In this document: positions 63,210 to 64,000 of the stretch, piece by piece
How positions within the stretch are numbered: the first letter of the stretch is position 1
Layout of the letters: every line of letters starts with the position of its first letter
Made by a program: the position numbers and the translations under genes
NCBI GenBank assembly: GCA_937925855.1
Contig: CALAMO010000010.1
Coordinates: 211,351-275,350, forward strand
Direction of reading: 5' to 3'
Source: an uncultured Thiotrichaceae bacterium
Lineage (GTDB): Bacteria > Pseudomonadota > Gammaproteobacteria > Thiotrichales > Thiotrichaceae
Length of the DNA stretch: 64,000 nt
The notes under the pieces: model-generated
Database searches by the model: none
The model's input: the letters and a program-made list of their open reading frames with translations, nothing else
Told to the model about the DNA's origin: nothing

Positions 63210-63602
63210 ATGAGATCCGGCGCTGAAAAAATGGACGATAGAATAGAAACAGAAGACGGACATGTGGTTATGTATCGACCAACAGGACCGGAAGAATATC
63301 AATTGGTGGCGGATTCGGATTTTACTAAATGGCCGCCACGCTTAGAAGGCCAGCCTATCTTTTATCCCGTCACGAATGAAACCTATGCAAGGGAAATTAC
63401 TGAGCAATGGAATATTCGTGACTCTGGCGTAGGTTATGTTTTTAGGTTCTTGGTTAAGCGGTCTTTTGCGGATTTATATTCTCTGGAAAAAGTGGGCGGC
63501 AAAGATCACACAGAGTGGTGGATTCCTGCTGACAAAATGAATGAACTGAATGATGCGATAGTTGGGAAAATAGAAATGATAGGCCGCTACCCATCAGAGT
63601 AA
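63210..63602 (+). CDS. Cassette 6: conserved 'ADP-ribosylation/crystallin J1-like' small protein
   Basis: 130 aa from ATG 63210 (GGAAGTAAAAT upstream); ATG 63231 is an alternative. 'RPTGPEEYQLVADSDFTKWP' continuing 'PRLEGQPIFYPVTNETYA', then 'GYVFRFLVKRSFADLYSL' and 'TEWWIPADKMNELNDAIVGK', recall a family often named ADP-ribosylation/crystallin J1 in databases, although no ADP-ribosyltransferase or hydrolase active site is evident. Function is unknown. Confidence 0.75.
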   Translation: MRSGAEKMDDRIETEDGHVVMYRPTGPEEYQLVADSDFTKWPPRLEGQPIFYPVTNETYAREITEQWNIRDSGVGYVFRFLVKRSFADLYSLEKVGGKDHTEWWIPADKMNELNDAIVGKIEMIGRYPSE

Positions 63603-63617
63603 GTTATCGCAAGACGA

Positions 63618-63717
63618 ACATAACAATGGCTTGCAGCGGACCAATTGACATAAACTTGGAACGTGGCTACGCCACAACCCAAGTCTATGTCAATCGCCGC
63701 TGAAGTAGGCGTTATGT
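63618..63717 (+). other. attC: attC site of cassette 6 (100 bp)
   Basis: R'' ACATAAC (63618-63624), exact complement of the cassette's start (G)TTATGT; L'' TGGCTTGCAGCGGA... with L' CCGCTGAAGTAGGC; R' GTTATGT (63711-63717). The stem TTGACATAAACTTGG / CCAAGTCTATGTCAA is long and strong. Confidence 0.9.
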
Positions 63718-63737
63718 TTTTAGGAGGCGATGTGATG

Positions 63738-64000
63738 TGATCCGCCCCGCGAATATCGGACACCTTGAGAAAGGAGTATTCTTATCCTTTAGAGGTTAAC
63801 GATATGAACAAGAAAAAGTCATCTTATACACGCCATAGCAGCGAGTACAAAGCTGAAGCCCTTAAACTGGCACAACAGGTCGGTGTTGCTAAGGCAGCCC
63901 GTGAACTTAAGCTGCACGATTCACAGCTTTATAGCTGGCGTAAGCAAGCTGAACATCGACAAACGGTGAGTGATCGTGAATCGGCTTTAGCGACAGAAAA
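63738..64000 (+). mobile_element. Left end of an IS3-family insertion sequence (continues beyond window)
   Basis: The terminal sequence begins TGATCCGCCCCGCGAATATC at 63738, 21 bases past the last attC, with the TG start typical of IS3 elements. It is followed by the OrfA transposase gene. The element entered the seventh cassette, whose own contents cannot be judged. The right end, OrfB and the target-site duplication lie outside the window. Confidence 0.8.
63804..64000 (+). CDS. IS3-family transposase OrfA, partial
   Basis: First 65 codons, from ATG 63804, with AGAGG at 63791. 'YTRHSSEYKAEALKLAQQVG', 'VAKAARELKLHDSQLYSWRK' is the helix-turn-helix of IS3/IS911 OrfA that binds the inverted repeats. 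The frame runs off the window edge. OrfB (the DDE transposase), usually produced with OrfA by -1 frameshifting, would follow outside. Confidence 0.88.
   Translation, partial: MNKKKSSYTRHSSEYKAEALKLAQQVGVAKAARELKLHDSQLYSWRKQAEHRQTVSDRESALATE

Overview
The window looks like chromosomal DNA of a gammaproteobacterium, probably aquatic or marine. The housekeeping block is gammaproteobacterial in content and order: dapA-bamC, uvrA, mgtE, rapZ-ptsN-hpf-rpoN and thiL. A BCCT carrier, an MttB-family methyltransferase and a Rieske oxygenase suggest growth on methylated or N-substituted compounds. I cannot name the genus. No rRNA, tRNA or CRISPR array was recognised.

Layout. 1-6.5 kb: a very large DUF11-type outer-membrane protein directly followed by an H-lectin-like secreted protein. 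6.6-9.3 kb: phoH/PIN, bcp and a DUF4360 secreted protein on the minus strand. 9.7-14.1 kb: a NarL-type regulator and sensor kinase with two exported proteins, one a short YadA-like trimeric autotransporter. 14.2-28.2 kb: core genes (dapA, bamC, an MBL hydrolase, uvrA, a lytic transglycosylase, mgtE, rapZ, ptsN, hpf, rpoN, thiL, an M48 protease and two YbjQ proteins). 28.4-42.7 kb: accessory metabolism, with a BCCT transporter, a MerR-like remnant, an mttB homologue behind a striking tandem palindrome, cupins, a class V aminotransferase, and an operon-like HpaB-type oxygenase / Rid protein / Rieske oxygenase / DUF1028 cluster. Interspersed are a VapBC-type toxin-antitoxin pair, an orphan antitoxin and a membrane protein containing about 52 GGCNNC-type hexamers. 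42.9-47.6 kb: a strongly AT-rich island with a P-loop ATPase/membrane-protein pair, then a DUF4143 ATPase. 47.7-55.5 kb: an EamA exporter, a sugar (probably inositol) ABC transporter with a MocA-type dehydrogenase and an RpiR regulator, and an orphan DppA-like binding protein.

55.5-64 kb is a chromosomal integron. The minus-strand integrase has the IntI-specific insert and an unusual long N-terminus, and is interrupted by one in-frame TAA. On the plus strand an attI-type junction is followed by six complete cassettes with attC hairpins. In every cassette the first six bases after the crossover point are the exact complement of that cassette's own R'' box, so the borders are self-consistent. 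The cassettes carry unknown proteins, a double zinc-ribbon protein plus a membrane protein, an 826-aa SIR2/P-loop (STAND-like) probable anti-phage protein, a small membrane protein plus a BrnT/CopG-like toxin-antitoxin pair, and a 'crystallin J1-like' protein. An IS3-family element begins in the seventh cassette and runs off the window.

The most rewarding parts are the integron (a dead integrase, a defence cassette with an altered SIR2 motif, a composite cassette), the unassigned catabolic cluster, the hexamer-repeat protein, and the AT-rich ATPase/membrane pair.
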